Shown: in pieces, positions 12,880 to 28,218 of the stretch
Layout of the letters: every line of letters begins with the position of its first letter
Numbering within the stretch: the stretch's first letter is position 1
Assembly (NCBI RefSeq): GCF_047496725.1
Contig: NC_132986.1
Span: forward strand, 2,854,501-2,918,500
Direction: 5' to 3'
From: Anoplolepis gracilipes
Taxonomy: Eukaryota > Arthropoda > Insecta > Hymenoptera > Formicidae
DNA: 64,000 nucleotides
The notes under the pieces: model-generated
Database searches by the model: none
What the model saw: the letters and a program-made list of their open reading frames with translations, nothing else
What the model was told of the DNA's origin: nothing
Program-made: the position numbers and the translations under genes

Positions 12880-15083
12880 CTGTTTCGGAAACAAATGAGA
12901 GAAGGAGCACGATTATTATCAATATAATTCCCACTGTTTATAATTCAGTAATCAAATTTTCCGCCTTTCATTATAACAAATCTCATTCGCTGACACATTT
13001 ATAACTGTCGTAAGAAAATATACTCACTTTTGTCGCGTTTTTATTTATAAAGTCAAGACCGAGTAATAGAAAATTCTGATCTGTAATATATTTCGCTCGA
13101 TATTATTTATCAGACGGGTTTACACGGATCGCTGCACGTTAGTTTAACGTTAAACGGACCACAAACGAAGAAACATACCTTTAAATGGTGGTCTGCACGC
13201 AAACATAACCAAATTGTAGAAAGTAAAAGGGAGCCCGACGAACCGGACCCTCCTCTCTTATAATACGACAATTTGCGTTTCGTGCAACACCGACCTTAAT
13301 TATATGTCCTTATACAAATTGTTTTTGTTTTTCTTTTTTCTTTTTTGTTTTTTCCACAACAATTTGTCGAGAAAAGTGCGAGAGATCGCGCGATATTTAT
13401 TTTATCTAATTTTATAAACCCAATTCGTATTTATCTCAATTTTTGTCGCAAATTTTCATGTAGAAATGTTTTAACTGTACACGTACATTCACACATCATG
13501 TAAAAAAAAAGTACCCTTCTCGACATAAAATATTAAACAAAACGCACAATCAGTCAATCGCGTTGCACGACTTATCGATTATAAACTGCGCTGGGAACGA
13601 GTCGCGCTCGCAATTTCACGTAACGTTGCATTTTAATCGAGCCAATAATCGGCCGCTTGATCCGCATACTTGTTTTGCCAGATACTTGTTTTTTCTCGCC
13701 TCTAAATGTCTCTTCGTATAAATATTACATCTACATTAAAACCAGTCTTCGTTTAATGGGATTCGGCGTCGTTCGCGCAGAGAAGACCGATCCCGATGCG
13801 AAAACCTGCTCTAAAGATTCAGTGGCGATACCAATCGTCTATCGTCTATACGGCTAATCCTTGAGGCGCGAGACGGATGCTGCGGTCGGAGAAATCTCTC
13901 TCGGGCTTATCCTTCCGCGAAACTGGATCGTCGTCCCGAACGACAGGAGAAATCCGCGCAAAAGAATTCGGTTCGCGATACGATCGTTCCGAGATTGCTC
14001 CGTAATCAAGACGGATTTCGCTCTTGTGGAATCGTCCGACAGTTCCCCTAGTTTGTTCCGTGAAACTCGATCGTTTCCATTGGAACTTGCCCAAGTTGAT
14101 AGCGATCGTCCGTCGATCCGGCCAGCGAGTCTAGGTTAGCATCACGATAGATTTGATCGTCTTTAGGTAGTCGACGATACAGATTATTTCGCCATCGTAC
14201 TTGTAACCTAACACGCGAGGAAAATAACATTAAAATACTCGCGAGCTTTATAACGAGAGAGAACAGCATTCCCTCTTTCCCTCTTTCCCTCTTTCCCTCC
14301 TTCTCTCTCGATCATATCCACCGAGCGCACGCGGAATTAAAATCATCCCGCGCGATAATTTCAATGAGTTTGCGGGAGATAAGATCCTCTCTCGACACTC
14401 GACGCTCTGTATACATAATAGTTGAGGAAATTAATTGATACTTTATATTCTCTGGATACTCGCGCAAATGCAACTGCACGTCTTCGATGCATGAGAGACA
14501 CTCAAGCATCGAAAATTTTTAATATATATTCTCGCTATTCTTTTTAGGATCAGTAAAAAAAAAAAAAAAAAGAAAAAAAAAACAAAAAAAAATGTAAACT
14601 AGTTTAAATGGACAGCCGATGAAAAGTGTAAGTTCAATTAATATGTACTTCTCTCGTCTACAATCTTGTTCGCGGTCGTCCCGGTCGCTCTCCGGTGACG
14701 ACCGTGAAAGGGTCAATTCTTCGCGCCGGGCCTACGCGATCTCGATCGTCGCGCGACACGAGTCAGGACCGTTGACCTTTCCCCCGGAGGAGGGGGGGGG
14801 GGGAAGGGAATACATACGAGAGACACATACGCGGCACTCTCGCTCACGCGCCCCAAGTTATTAAGACGCGAACACACGCTTCTGCCGCGTCTCCTCTGCT
14901 CACGCTTCGATGCAATTCGCGCGCGTTCGCGCGCGAACGATTAAATTGTCAGCTACGCGACTCTATAAATAACGCGACGCATACCATCGAGTGGAGTCCC
15001 GCGATCCTCGTTTTATCAACGCCCGCGAGTCCACCGATGAAAAGCCCTCGCGAGAGCTGGTTTTATCGAGTTTCTCGCGTCAC

Positions 15084-15142
<59 letters not shown>

Positions 15143-18058
15143 ACAACAAAATCGTGAATTAGAATATCAAAGTGAACGCTAGACTGTTATAAAGCAATAG
15201 ACACCTCGTGTTTAGAGAATAACGATAAAAATAAATCTCACGATGCAATTGCATATCGATCGGATATTCGTGAAATCCCGCATATTTCGGTGCGGAATTT
15301 CCGCGAAAAGGTAAACGCTTGTCTAGCGTTCAGGCAGAACTTCAAACCGCGTTCCTCTCGCATCTACTCGCCGGCGAGTGCATAACATGTGCGCCACACT
15401 CCTCGCGCCCAAAGTTTATTGCCAGCTCGTTGCCCCTCCCGTCCCTCCGACCCCTCGCTCTACCCGCTTCGTCCTTTCCATCACGATCGGCGCGTCTCTC
15501 CTTTCCCTCTTCAGCCTTCCTCGCGCCGCGTTCCATCGACCTTCTAACAGGCGCTATACCGACTAAAAGTTCGTGCACTCGACTTCTCTTCTCTTCGTTT
15601 CCTCTAGCCTCCTCTCTTCTGTGTCTCTTTCTCTTTCTCTCTTCTTCGCTCCTCTCCCGCGAGTTTGTTTACTTCGCAGTCTTGTTGGAATAATACGCCG
15701 GCACGGTAATTATAGATACCCGGGGCCTCACAATGCGACTCTGACACAAGTTTACAACCGGAGACACACACCCGCGGATACTTCTCGGTACTGATACGCG
15801 CGACGACGGCTGACAGCGAAAATTTTGACATCCGATACCAACATCCGACCTCGACTTCTTCATCGAGCACCCGGGCGGTCTGTTTTCTGTCGAAAGTGTA
15901 TCTCTCATTCATCACGTAATTTGATCAACGTAATTAAAATGTATATAAATGACATTTTATTTAATTTACAAATGTAAGAAAATTTTCATCAATATTGTAA
16001 CGTCTAATTTCAAGGCGAAATTAATTCAAAACGAGTTAAAAAACATTTAAAAAACTTTTATGTAATCTTTAACTTTTTGTTTACATTTATATTTTAAAAA
16101 ATTGAAATCTCGACACAACTGTTGTAGAATATTTTTTATTACATAACGATGTAAAAATAAATAAGATTTTATAAAAAATTAAAAGTAGTCTCAACGAGAA
16201 ATGTATTCGAAGTGAATACGGAAGAGTTAAAATTTATATGTGAAAATTAGGTTTAGGTAAATTTATTTATTCGTATAATAATATTTTTATTTCAAGAGTT
16301 GCATTGAAAAAAAACTATATATTATTTCCACATTACATACACAAACGAAATGTCTTTACGAATTTCTCTCACAATCTTATCTCCAAGTAATATAATCAAA
16401 TCAAAAAGTTTACTTACACGATATCAAATAGCAAAATATAATATAATACATGTAATAAATTTACTTTTTAAGTATACTTATAATTTTTAATAAAAAGTTT
16501 CTCTGTTTAATAAATATATATATTTATTATACATGTTTTATAAAACATAAAAGTTATAAAGTTCTAATCTAGAATTATAATTTGTTTTATTTTTAAAGAG
16601 TGATCAAGAGATTAGATAGACTTTACATATTAAAGAATGGGATATTGTTAATTTAATTTTGGATAATTATCAAAAAATAATTTTTTCCGATATGTTAAAG
16701 TTTTTTTCAACATATACCCTTTATATCACGCAAGAAGAGAATTCCACTCTTCCTTTCTGTCATGTGAATTTCTTGTCGAGTCTCGGCGGCGAGAAAACAC
16801 GCGGAGAAAAGTTGCAAGCAGCGCATATCAATTTACGAGAGGATGCGCAGCGATCGTGATTGCACGGGTTCTTAAGCAATATCCCGAGTTATCCCGCGAT
16901 TCCGCATCAATGATTCTTGGAAAGGCGCCCATTAGAGCGCGGAAGCCAAAGAGCGGAAGTCGTGAAGAGATTATTACTTGGGCCCCAAGTATGTCCCGAA
17001 GCGCTCTCGATCTCGCACTGTCGAGTACTCGCGGGTTGTTTCTCTACGTATTGTCTCTACGATCCAGAGGATCGTTTCCGTTTGACATTTCGAATAGCGC
17101 TTTTTCTACCACATGTATCCTCGCCAAACAACGAAAGACCGGTCGGATATATCTCGCTTATTGGGAAAAACCACGATGATCGCGTCATCGTTACGGGAAA
17201 ATGAGACTACAAAGCGCAAAGTGCTATCCCCGATATACGCCTCCGCGAGTAAAATCAGCCCGCGTATAAATATCCTCTTTTTCATCGATTTATAATATTT
17301 TTATTCCGTCGTGCGAGAGAAACGTGTGCACAATAAGTTGAAAGTTTAAATGATATCATTGAAAAAAAAAAAAAAAAAATTGATATAAAATGTGACATTG
17401 TCGGAAGTAATCGTTACTTTGTATCACACACAATGTCAATTATTTGTATCTCTTGCGTTATCACCTTGTTTCTCGAATGAAGCCGATAAAGGTCACGCGT
17501 TAGCACCGACTAATCCGGAGATGAAAGGATGGTACCATTTGGATGGCAATTACGGACTTCTTCCAAATTCGAGCTTCAAATCACGGTCAGATCCCAGCTA
17601 AAAGGACACGGGAGCGAGAGAGCGTGCCGTTAATGCCATTACGAGCAAGCTTGTGTGTACAGCTTGTTGTCGGCTGGTAAATTACTATAATTGTGAAGTT
17701 CCGGCGATTTTTAGATTAGCTCTGGTCCATCAACGGCATATACCTACCCACCGACCTGCCGAACACTGCCCAGCGATTCTCAAACTCGGCGCGGACCCGG
17801 TTACGGTTACTGGGTTCACCAAAACTCCATCGCTAAATGCGGCTCAAATATCACGTTGTGTCTAAGTTAATTTTTAACTTTGGAAGACCAGATAAAGGTA
17901 CACATCGAAAATCATATAATTACAAGTTTGTTTCCAAAAAAGGTTATTATTTAAAAAAAGTTTTAGATAATTTATAATTTGCGATAAAATTATTAAAAAT
18001 TGCTCTATTTATAATTTTATGTGTTGCATTATACTAATATGTGCATATATCTTGGATT

Positions 18059-18120
<62 letters not shown>

Positions 18121-18393
18121 GTGTTTTCTATTTCTTCAAACACTTCAAATATTATGCAACACACTAAATTATAAATAAAAATTTATCCTTAATTTTACCA
18201 AGCAAATTACAGATTGTCTAAAATATGTAAGTTAAAAAATGAATACAAGTTTGCTCCGCCTTTACAAGATATCCAGAAAATAAATATAAAACTAGTTTGT
18301 AAAAACTTATAAAAAAGGCATTTTCGAAAGAAAATATTTCGATTAAAATCGTGTGAAGGCCTTGTTATATGATAAGATGCGTAAATGAGTCTC

Positions 18394-18448
<55 letters not shown>

Positions 18449-21400
18449 TTCCCCCTTGATTAATTAATATGGCCGTGTGTTTTTACGTCGAATTAAAAAC
18501 ACACTGCACAACCTGACAATTAACCCGAATTAATGGCACCAATAATATGCGACTGTCTCCATGTAATAGCGCATCACTCGAAGAGAAACCGTACAATTAT
18601 TATATTTTCAATTCAAATTCGAAGGCAAAACTCCGCGAGCGACTGTTACAAATTAATTTTATATCATACGTCGGGAATATGACTTTTTCTTGATTCATTT
18701 TCATTCTTTGTTTACACGTATTCGTCATTAATTTTTATTTTGTGAGGTAAAGAGAATACAGATCGTGAGAAGAAAAAAGGAAAAAAATTTAAAGATTACT
18801 ACCACCTACTATGAGAGCGCAAAAGAACCATATAAGCTGCCCTTCTAAGAAACAGAGACTTTATGTCTGTAGAAATCCTTGTTTACGTCTTTCGAGGGTG
18901 TTTTGTGGCCTTCGACACGGGGAGCTAAGAACCATAACTGTTTTGCTCTTTTTTCGATGAAAAGAAACTAACAGGAAAATTGCAGGATGCTCATAAAATG
19001 TCAGTATCCGAGCAAACTTTGTACAAAAGTCCATCTCTCAATGTCAGTAATAAATGTGTGTACTTTGATAAATTTTCATCGTTTCTGTATAATAAACGCA
19101 TTAGACACCCTACTAATTCTCTGTAAATTGTCCAACTAACCTTCTATTCTAAAATAAATAAATTCTAGATCTATTTTTAACAAGTATTTAAAATGTAAAT
19201 TTATCTTCCCATTTATTTCTGAAATAATTATTGTCTTGTCAAATATGGACTTGTCAACTCCCATACAAAAGTTTACACAAAAATTCGTTAACCTATAATT
19301 TTTCAAACAAAATTCTTTCTTAGATTTGAATTAGATTGTAATTTATTACCGGACAAACGCAGCAAGCCTTTGACATCGAAAAATCTAGCATTCATGATTG
19401 TAAGAAATTCAAGTTTTTTCGTAACTTTCTGTTTTCTTAAAATGGAAATACACGTTCGCCGTGTATGCGACGATTTTCTTCGACGTGGGAGATCTGTTTA
19501 ATAATAAAAATGACAACAATAAAAATGACAACAATAAAAATGACACCAACAAAGGACACCAAAAAATTTAACATTTGAACATGCTTCGTACGATAAGTAT
19601 CGTATTCACAATGGTTGCAGTGTTTCTTTAAATTTTTCTGAGAAAAATTTGCTCTATTTATACCACTCTCAACAGTAATAAAGAATTGTTAAACTCGAAC
19701 AAAAAAAAACCCGAACGCATGTAATGCGAAAATGACACGTATTATTCTGTGTACATGTGTGTCTGTGTTGTGTGACCAAAAGGGGAAAAAATATAATTTA
19801 CTTCTTTCATTTAGACCTCACTTTTTTTTAGATATTCCATATTGTATATAAATTTTTTCAAAGCATGTTATTGAGGCATTTATTTAATTGTATGCATCAA
19901 ATAAAATTTGATTTTCTTATATATGAATTTTTATATTAGAAAATCCAATTTTCTAAATGTGAATCGTTTTTGACTTGCGATATTCGTTGAGATATATGTC
20001 TGTGAAAAATATATGGTGAATACACTCTAAACCAAAGACAACGAAACATATTTCACCGCATAAAGGTCAAGCAAGTAAGCGCACCCTCGTAATGGGCCTC
20101 AGAGATTCCTGACGGGCCCCGAGAGCAGACCCACTGTCACGTAGTCGGGATCGAAGACGTGGTTAGAACTCAGGCTCAGGAAGAGACCGCGCTCAAGAAT
20201 CAAAGCAATCAAAAGCTCGTGGAAGTCGACGTGCAGACTGAATTCCAAAGTCGATGAAGTCTCTCTTCGTGAACGGGTTCACGAAGATGACTTTAGAGAT
20301 CGATTGTACGTTCATAGGGACCGTGCAGAATTAGCTAATTACACCTTCAACGCGTTATAAAATATAATCGAAATTCTTTAACTTGTATATGTGAATTTTT
20401 CTATTAATACAATTTATTTGGATATATCTATAATGTAAAAGTAATAATATAGTGTACATCATAACGATAACACTTTGTCAAAGTGAATTAAGCTCGCGAC
20501 TATGCGGATATAAAATTTTGTCACCGTGGAATATACGAAAGATTCAGGCGGGTTGACCAGAGGTCAAGTTGGACCCCGACGAGAGAGAAGGGGCCCTCGC
20601 CCGTGCCGAGACCGTAGAGAAAGACGGAGATGAGAGTAAAAAGAGAGAGAGAGAAAGAGAACGAGAGATCTCAGTGAGAAGAAGAAAAGGGGTCCCGAGG
20701 CGAGACCTACTGCCGGGGGCTTCGGCCAGGCATACATAGGTGGTTTTGACTCGGCAGGGCCCGCGCGCGAAGAAAAGCAACAAGAGAAGGAAAGGCAAAG
20801 ATCGAGAATGAAGAAGAAGAAGAAGAAGAGAAGAAGAAGAAGAAGAAGAAGAAGAAGAAGAAGAAGAAGAAGAAGAAGAAGAAGGCGCGTGAGAAGGAAA
20901 GAGAGAACCCGGAGTCCGTCTGTTTGACCGTCGCTCGGCTGGCTGCTCAACCGCCGGCTTCCCGTCTCGCTCTTTCCCTCCTTTCCTCCTAAGCCCTCTT
21001 CGTCTCACTCTTGACCCTCTTCCTCTCTTGCTCGTCTCGTCTCGTAACAAGAGACGGCGCGGACAATGGGTGTCGGGTACCCAGCGCGCCTTCCTTCGGC
21101 CAAGGCTGCCCCCTCCCGCGCAGCCTGAAACCCCGCCATCCATACTCCTCGCCGAAACTGCCGAATCCGTGTTATGCGTTCGTGTTGCTCGTTCGCTTTC
21201 GTTAACTTCGTGGTCGACGTGAAAGTGACATTCCAGAATACGAAGGCGCGCAAGTGATTTTTCTTCTTTACGCACGTAATATACCAATGTTACGGTATTT
21301 ATCTCACGTTAATTTCGGACACTGACTTTCTGGACTTGAGTCTCACCGACCTTGGTAACAGTACTCTCTCATCATCTTTTTAACGCGTGTTATAAAAGGG

Positions 21401-24400
21401 CATTGTTCAGTGTGACATATTGCACGTTCATTTTTTCCATCTCATTGTCATTTATCTAATAAAGTCGAGAAATTAATGGAAAAAGATAGCTTTGATAGTT
21501 TAAATGAGTTCTTATCTCGATCGAGATAATAAGTGGCTGAGACGCGATAGTCGCGGGGAAATGTTCTTGTGTCGCGGACAGAGATACGCACGGGGAAACA
21601 TACTTGTGTCGATTCTCTTGTCTCGTTCCGCAGCCGAGGGTCTTATGACGGTAATGGGGCGAGATAAAGCCGAGATAAAACCGGGCACGCCTCGGAAAGA
21701 AAGCGAGAGTCTGCGATAACCGCGCGTCGGAGAGCGAGAGAGAGAAAGAGAGAGAAAGGAAGACAGAGCTAGTCGTTATTGCTCAGCGATGAGTTTTTAA
21801 TCGGCCGAGATCTCTTTGGACACTCGACCGATCAAAGAGGCACGTCGACGCTAAGATTCTCCTCTGTCCTCCCACTTCCCGTCATCAACGTTTACGGATC
21901 CGCGCCGCGAACTCAACTCCGTGGAACGTTGGGAGTCCCGTTCGGAGCGACTAGTTTAATCGTTTCGTAATTTTTTAATAAGCGACGGTCGAAGAGGAAG
22001 ACGCGACTTGTCGTTCGAAAAACATTAAACTCTTTCTCTCTCAAGCGCTATATTTCATCAATTTCTTTTTTTTTTTTTTGAAGATTTATTAACCACTGGT
22101 AAGAAAAAACATCTACAAACTGTCGCCGTGTACATCTTTTTATATCTGATCCAGTCAATGTCACTTTTCTCTATAAAAAAAAAAAAACATAATATATTAC
22201 CACGTTGCTGAGTGACGTAAAATTTCTATCAGCATTTCTTTCTTGCACGAGAGAGTTAAAAAGATCGCAACCTCTCTATTTTGAATTTGAAAAAAGGCAA
22301 TAGAAGAACACGTGTGCGTGGATGATAATTAAGCTAACAAAGAATTCTTTCTACCTGTGCGTACGTAATCTATGAACCATTCGGAGGATCGCAGGCAGAT
22401 ATACACTGCTTTGAAATCTTTCGTATCGTGTTAAGACGCCGGTTCTAGACCTGACGCGCTTCGACGCCTCGTCGATCGCTTCTCCTCAACAATACGTTTC
22501 TTGGCAGCACATTTTTCAAGACCATGCGCCTCACGCAGGTAGCGAGCTGCTTTGCAGTTTTGACAGATCTCGGATGCGAGAGATCTAATGGCGGCTGACA
22601 AGGACCCGATCTCTACATGCCATTATACGCGCCATTTCCAAGGGAAAAAAAAAAAGGCACGGAGAAAAATATTTATTATTCCTCTTCTTTCCTTTCTCTT
22701 TCACTAGCTCTTTCTCTAAATGTAAAGTAAATACGAATAAACATTAGCAAAAAAGAAAACAGTTTTTATTTGCACTTTGTTGTGCGGAAATTTAATCGCG
22801 CTGCTTCTGACGGGATGAACAGGCTGGCGAACATTTCCGTTATGACGTAAAACACGTGGACAGCATGAGGGAAGACAACTCTCGTTTAACCGAGCCGTCA
22901 GAAAGCGGGTAGAACGGGCCCGGCGATAATTTCCAGAAAGAAATAAACGAAGCCACGTTGGAATTCCTCGAGGCGTGCGCGCGCGTGTAGATGATATTTC
23001 AGTCCGACACGATCTGCCCTGTCCCCCTTTCCTTCCCCCCTTTCGGGAAAGCAGTATCCCGAAACTTCTTCTTTCTCGCGTCCACACGAAAATAAAAAAA
23101 AAAAAAAAACTCGATACACGACTTTCGATAATTTATGCGATCCACAATTATGATAATACAAAGTGTATGTGTGATTTTCTCGTGTGAAGATAAATTATAA
23201 AAATTATGCATAAGCATCCGGCAAATTATTATTAAATAAAATTAACGATCGTTAAATCTGAAGAGAATAGGTAAAAAATATTACAGGTAAAAAAAATAAT
23301 ATGAAACTTTTCAACAATGTAAAAAAATGAAAGGCTGCTTTGTTTCTTTGCAATGAAAGAAAGAAAAAAAGCAGAATTTTTTTTCTTTCCAAATGTATGT
23401 GAATATATTGTACTTTTGCAAATAAATGTTTGGAAATGTTGGGAAAGTGTTTGGTCTAGAAAAGAGTATATTCGAACGGCAGCGAGAGAACGGTAGATCA
23501 AGTAATCTGATCCGATCAGTCCCGACTAATCCGATCATGCGTCCGGATTTTTGACGGCTCGTTGATGTTTCCGATTTCTCTCCGAAATGCGGATAAGAAA
23601 CACCTTGGATTCCGTTTCGCGACGATAAACGACAGCGTCTCGGCGAACATACGGTATTTGAAGACGATAACACGGGTGGCCGACGATCTGAGGTAGCAAT
23701 CTCCATTACATGTTAACGAGCACAAATACACCTGCCCTGCCGTGCGGCGGAATCTTGCGACGCGATCGGCGATCATAAATTTCGAGATGTTTATCCGTGC
23801 CAGATATCCTGCCAAAAGAATTAATTCGCGACGTAATTGGAGGGCTTTGCAGATAAATAAAACTTTGTAGCTTTCAAAGTCGAAATTCAAGATTGAAACG
23901 AGTGTAATATTTGAGATATACTATACACAAGATAAAATTATCTTTATCTTAATGACATAAACACACACACACACACACACAATCAAAAAGCAAATTGATA
24001 GAGAACCTTTTGCCTCTCTATATCATGTCTCGCAAGTTATGCAATTTCTTCGACGTTTGTTTTTCCCTTCTTAGAGGCCTCTGAGACTCTTCACTCGATT
24101 GGTAATTTATTCAAAACAGGGTATCCTTTCGCCCAAACGAGGGTACGACGAGGATGCGGCAACGTCGCGTACGGCTACTCATAGCCCCAACGATGTACCG
24201 AGGCCGGAGCCTACGGCCCTGCGCGTTCTTGGCCTCGGGTTCCATCGAGGGCCATGGAATGGGAAAAGGTGCCCCACCGGGTCCAGAGATGATCCGCCGT
24301 GGAGGGGACAAGGAGACACACAGACACCCACTCGTACTGGAATACAGGGTGTCTCTGACCAACCGCTACTTTTCTAACAATTAATACTGCACAAGTAATT

Positions 24401-26745
24401 CAGAGAAAACCGTCTTGGATTATATTTATCTTCATTCTCATTATTATTTTTTATTCGAGAATAATTGTATACAAGTTGAAATTTTATAAATTTACTGCTT
24501 CTTTATCATCATCAAAGAAAAATTCCAGTTATGTATCTTGTATATATGTTTAAAATAAAATTTAAAATTACACACAATTTTGTTTTCGAAACAAATAACT
24601 TAAAATATAAAAGATTAATGGCATATTTATGATTTTTTTAGACTGGAACAAGTTCAAATAATTTTTTATATCTTGGAATTTGTCTCTCAATGAATATGTA
24701 TATGATACATAATTATATATTGATATTAGTTGAATAAAAAATATGCAACATTCTCCATTTAGTAAAACAATTTAAAATAAATTATTAAAAAAGAAAGTTA
24801 TATTCAAAGTATCAAAATTACTTTTGTTCTTTCAATAGAAAACGTTGTAAAAAAAATCTATATTTTTTACTTATTATTGCGCGAGAAATGGCTCATTTTC
24901 CGGCTATACTGCATTTTTGGACGTATTTTGTATTTTTTCATTTTTGTTTTCTTCTACCTTATTTTTTACCTGCGTCATCGTCCCGATTTATCTTTGTTTC
25001 CCGGTCCTTTACACTATGGTATGCGCGAGACACGCGGTGCATTCCCGTTGCAGTGCGAGTCCAACGAACGGTGAAAACGCGAAGCGAGCGCAGTGACACC
25101 GGAACGTTCGAGAAAGGGAGAAAGAGAGGGAGCTCGTAAGACGCAAGGATAACAGGACGATAAAGTCCCAAATTAGGGGCCAGCTCGTGCTGAGATGAGT
25201 CTCGCGAGGGTGTCGCACCAACAACTGAGAAATGTACGCGACAAAAAGTATATTAGAGTTGTCAAATTTACGCGTTAAATAAAACATAGAGATACATAAA
25301 TTTAAAAATATCTAAAGTATTTCGTATACTAGAGTGTAACGTATCAATATATATAAAAAATAAAAAAAAAAAAAAAAATAACAAATAAATCGACTATTTA
25401 TTATGAGAAATATTGTACATGTCTAATATAGCGGAGAAAATAAAGATATAATTAAAGATATCAAAAGTACGAAATAGACAATCACGTGTACACGAATCAC
25501 TCGCACGCGTGACTTCCGCCAGAACGAATTTCCATGCGTCGCACGTCTTCTCGCCATATGAAAATACGACTAACTTGATCAAGAGCTTAATTGTTATTCC
25601 GCATGTGATATTCCGATTATTATTATTTAACTCTTAACCATATAACGTCTCGCGCGCGGAGAATGATGTAATATTTATTGCTCTTGAAAGATTCACAGAA
25701 AAGTACCTTGTAGAAGAAAATTGTGTGTATAAATACGTTAAAAAGCTTGTCAATGGTACGGAATAGTTTGAATTAATTCAGGAAACGGTGAGAAATCATC
25801 AAAAGCTACTCACGCCTCTTTTTATTGCAAAAAGATAAAACTATGTAGAGAGAAAAACAAAAAAAAAAAAAAAAAAAAAAAAAGCATCAACCGGTAATTA
25901 TATCGTAGGCACGGTGCACTATCTTGGTGAGAGATAAGATTAGCGTATCTATAAGCGGAGACTCAGGCGCGCGTCGAGCGCACGCAAAAGCCTCTTTAGA
26001 GCAACGACGGCGATAACTACGGCCGAGCCGTGACTAATAATCTCCGCGAGGTTTCTTCGTGCACGATAATTAATTTCCCAGATCGTTGATCAGCGATCGG
26101 AGCTTTCCTTTTTCGCGCGTAAGCTATTTTTATGCCGAGTCCCTCGCGCCGCGTGGGAGTAAAGGGTGCAGCGATGTGGATCGCGGAAACTTTTTAATTC
26201 CATTAAATCCTTGGCCGTTGGGGAGAAAAAAAATTTCTCGGAATCCCACTTCTTTCGCGCGTGACGCGACGAGGAAATGCAGGGATAAAGAAAAAAAAAA
26301 AATATAGACGGTGACGACAAAAGAGAAGTCGTATTTGAGGCACCCTCGCATTCAACATTATCGAAAGTAATTCACATACGCGTCCTACGCTCGAGAGATT
26401 GAAAGAGACTATGAGCGGAGTCAGAAAAAGCGTGTTCACACTCGAATATCTCACAGAATTTTCTTTGACAGGTCACGAAAATCAAAATGTAAATGCCAAA
26501 GCGTAAAATGAAACAAGCGACATATAAAAGTATGCAATCATATATGTGCAAAAAAGCCCAAAAAAGTGTAATCCATTCTTTAGGAAAGATTGTTTGATAT
26601 TATATGTAATTCAGACATACAGATATTTTACACATGCTTTTCGTCCTTGCCAGTCTTTCAAGAGTTAAACGAGAGGCGCACGTTCGTCGTTGGCACACAT
26701 CGCGATTTTTCACGGTCGTAACCGTCCGATGCGGTGACGAAGAGC

Positions 26746-26787
<42 letters not shown>

Positions 26788-28173
26788 GAATTGTCGCGAG
26801 CGTAATGGGCTACCTTCGAGGTATCTCGATGGTTAATTTGCATGACTGAAGTTAAGCCTTTGAAAGGTCCGCGTCTCCGATACAACATTGACCACCAGAG
26901 AGACGAAGGAGGAGGAGGAGGAGGAGGAGGAGGAGGAGAAGATGGAGAGGAGACACGGTCCCCACGGTTATCGTCTCTCTTGCCACGTGTGCGCCACTAT
27001 GGTACTTGCAGGTTACGTCCGTTCGAAGAAAGGAAAAAGGAGAGACGGAAGAGGGAAAGAAAAAGAGAAGAAGCGCGGTAAGAAAGAGATAGGAGGAGAA
27101 CGAAGGTTGTTATACGCCGTAGTGTAGTGTACCGAAGTAGCAAGTGTCGGCCCCGTCGGCTACGCCCATATAAATCCTCAGTTACCTAGTCGCTTTACGA
27201 GATACAATTATTTACGGAGACTGGCCGACTGCCTTATTTAGCCTTAGTTAGCTCACCGGCGAATAGCGGAGAGCCGATTGATCGGCCCTCCTTGCCTTTC
27301 TCGACTTCTCTCTTTCTCTGTACCTGTCATCTCTTCCACGTGCCCGTCGTCGGAAGAAGATTAGTGAAATTCCTTTCACAGGTTAAAACTAATGACGATC
27401 ATAATATTTACTGTTGACTAGATTTGCTTTGTACTAAAGAAACGATAAAGCAATGGATCAATTTGAGATAAAAGAGACATCAAAACTGTGTATGTATATG
27501 TGTATGGGTGACATAGATTTCTGAAAGAATAATAAGAATATTATTTCTTCGCTAATTATATAAGAATGCATTTTAACATAGCTAATATGAACTTGGTTCG
27601 GTTAATTAACTCATCAAACGCTTATAGTTATACATTCGTTTATAAATATATTAAATATCGATCTTTGAGAGTTTTTCAGATTTGAATTATTTTTCCCGCG
27701 ACTTTTTTCACAAATTATGTAATCTAATTAATAATAAAATAAAGCAAAGTATATTTTTTATAATATTATAGTATATATTATGATAATAGTATTCTAAAAA
27801 TATATTTGCAAATTTTTAGATCTAAACAAGATGTAATATCATTGCGGTACGTGGCGTGACTCAACAACGAGTTTCGCAAAAAGCTTGACGCTTCCTCCTT
27901 TTAAATCCATTACATCTTCCTGGCGCAAGGATCGCGTGGCCACGCGAGATGGTAATTACGTGATCAAAAGCGAGTCTTTCACGAGGAAACCGATCGGTGG
28001 TCCAGGTGCGTCAGAACTCGTGCAATATTTATTAGCGTAGTCGATGCATTGTGGTCAATCCAAGATAATTATAATTATATGCGTAAGAAGAGACCGAAGC
28101 GCAAGGAGAGAAGAGTCCTAACGAATAAGAAATATTCTTTTCTTCTTTTCCTCTCTCGCTATCTACATCTTTC

Positions 28174-28218
<45 letters not shown>

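Noticed and set aside
20544..21287. 247-codon minus-strand frame with a polyserine tract
   Set aside because: The length comes from an AAG microsatellite and GC-rich flanks; other frames are open on both strands and no domain is visible.
23516..23890. 124-codon minus-strand frame in the pan intron
   Set aside because: No recognised domain, no splice or start context, overlaps other weak frames.
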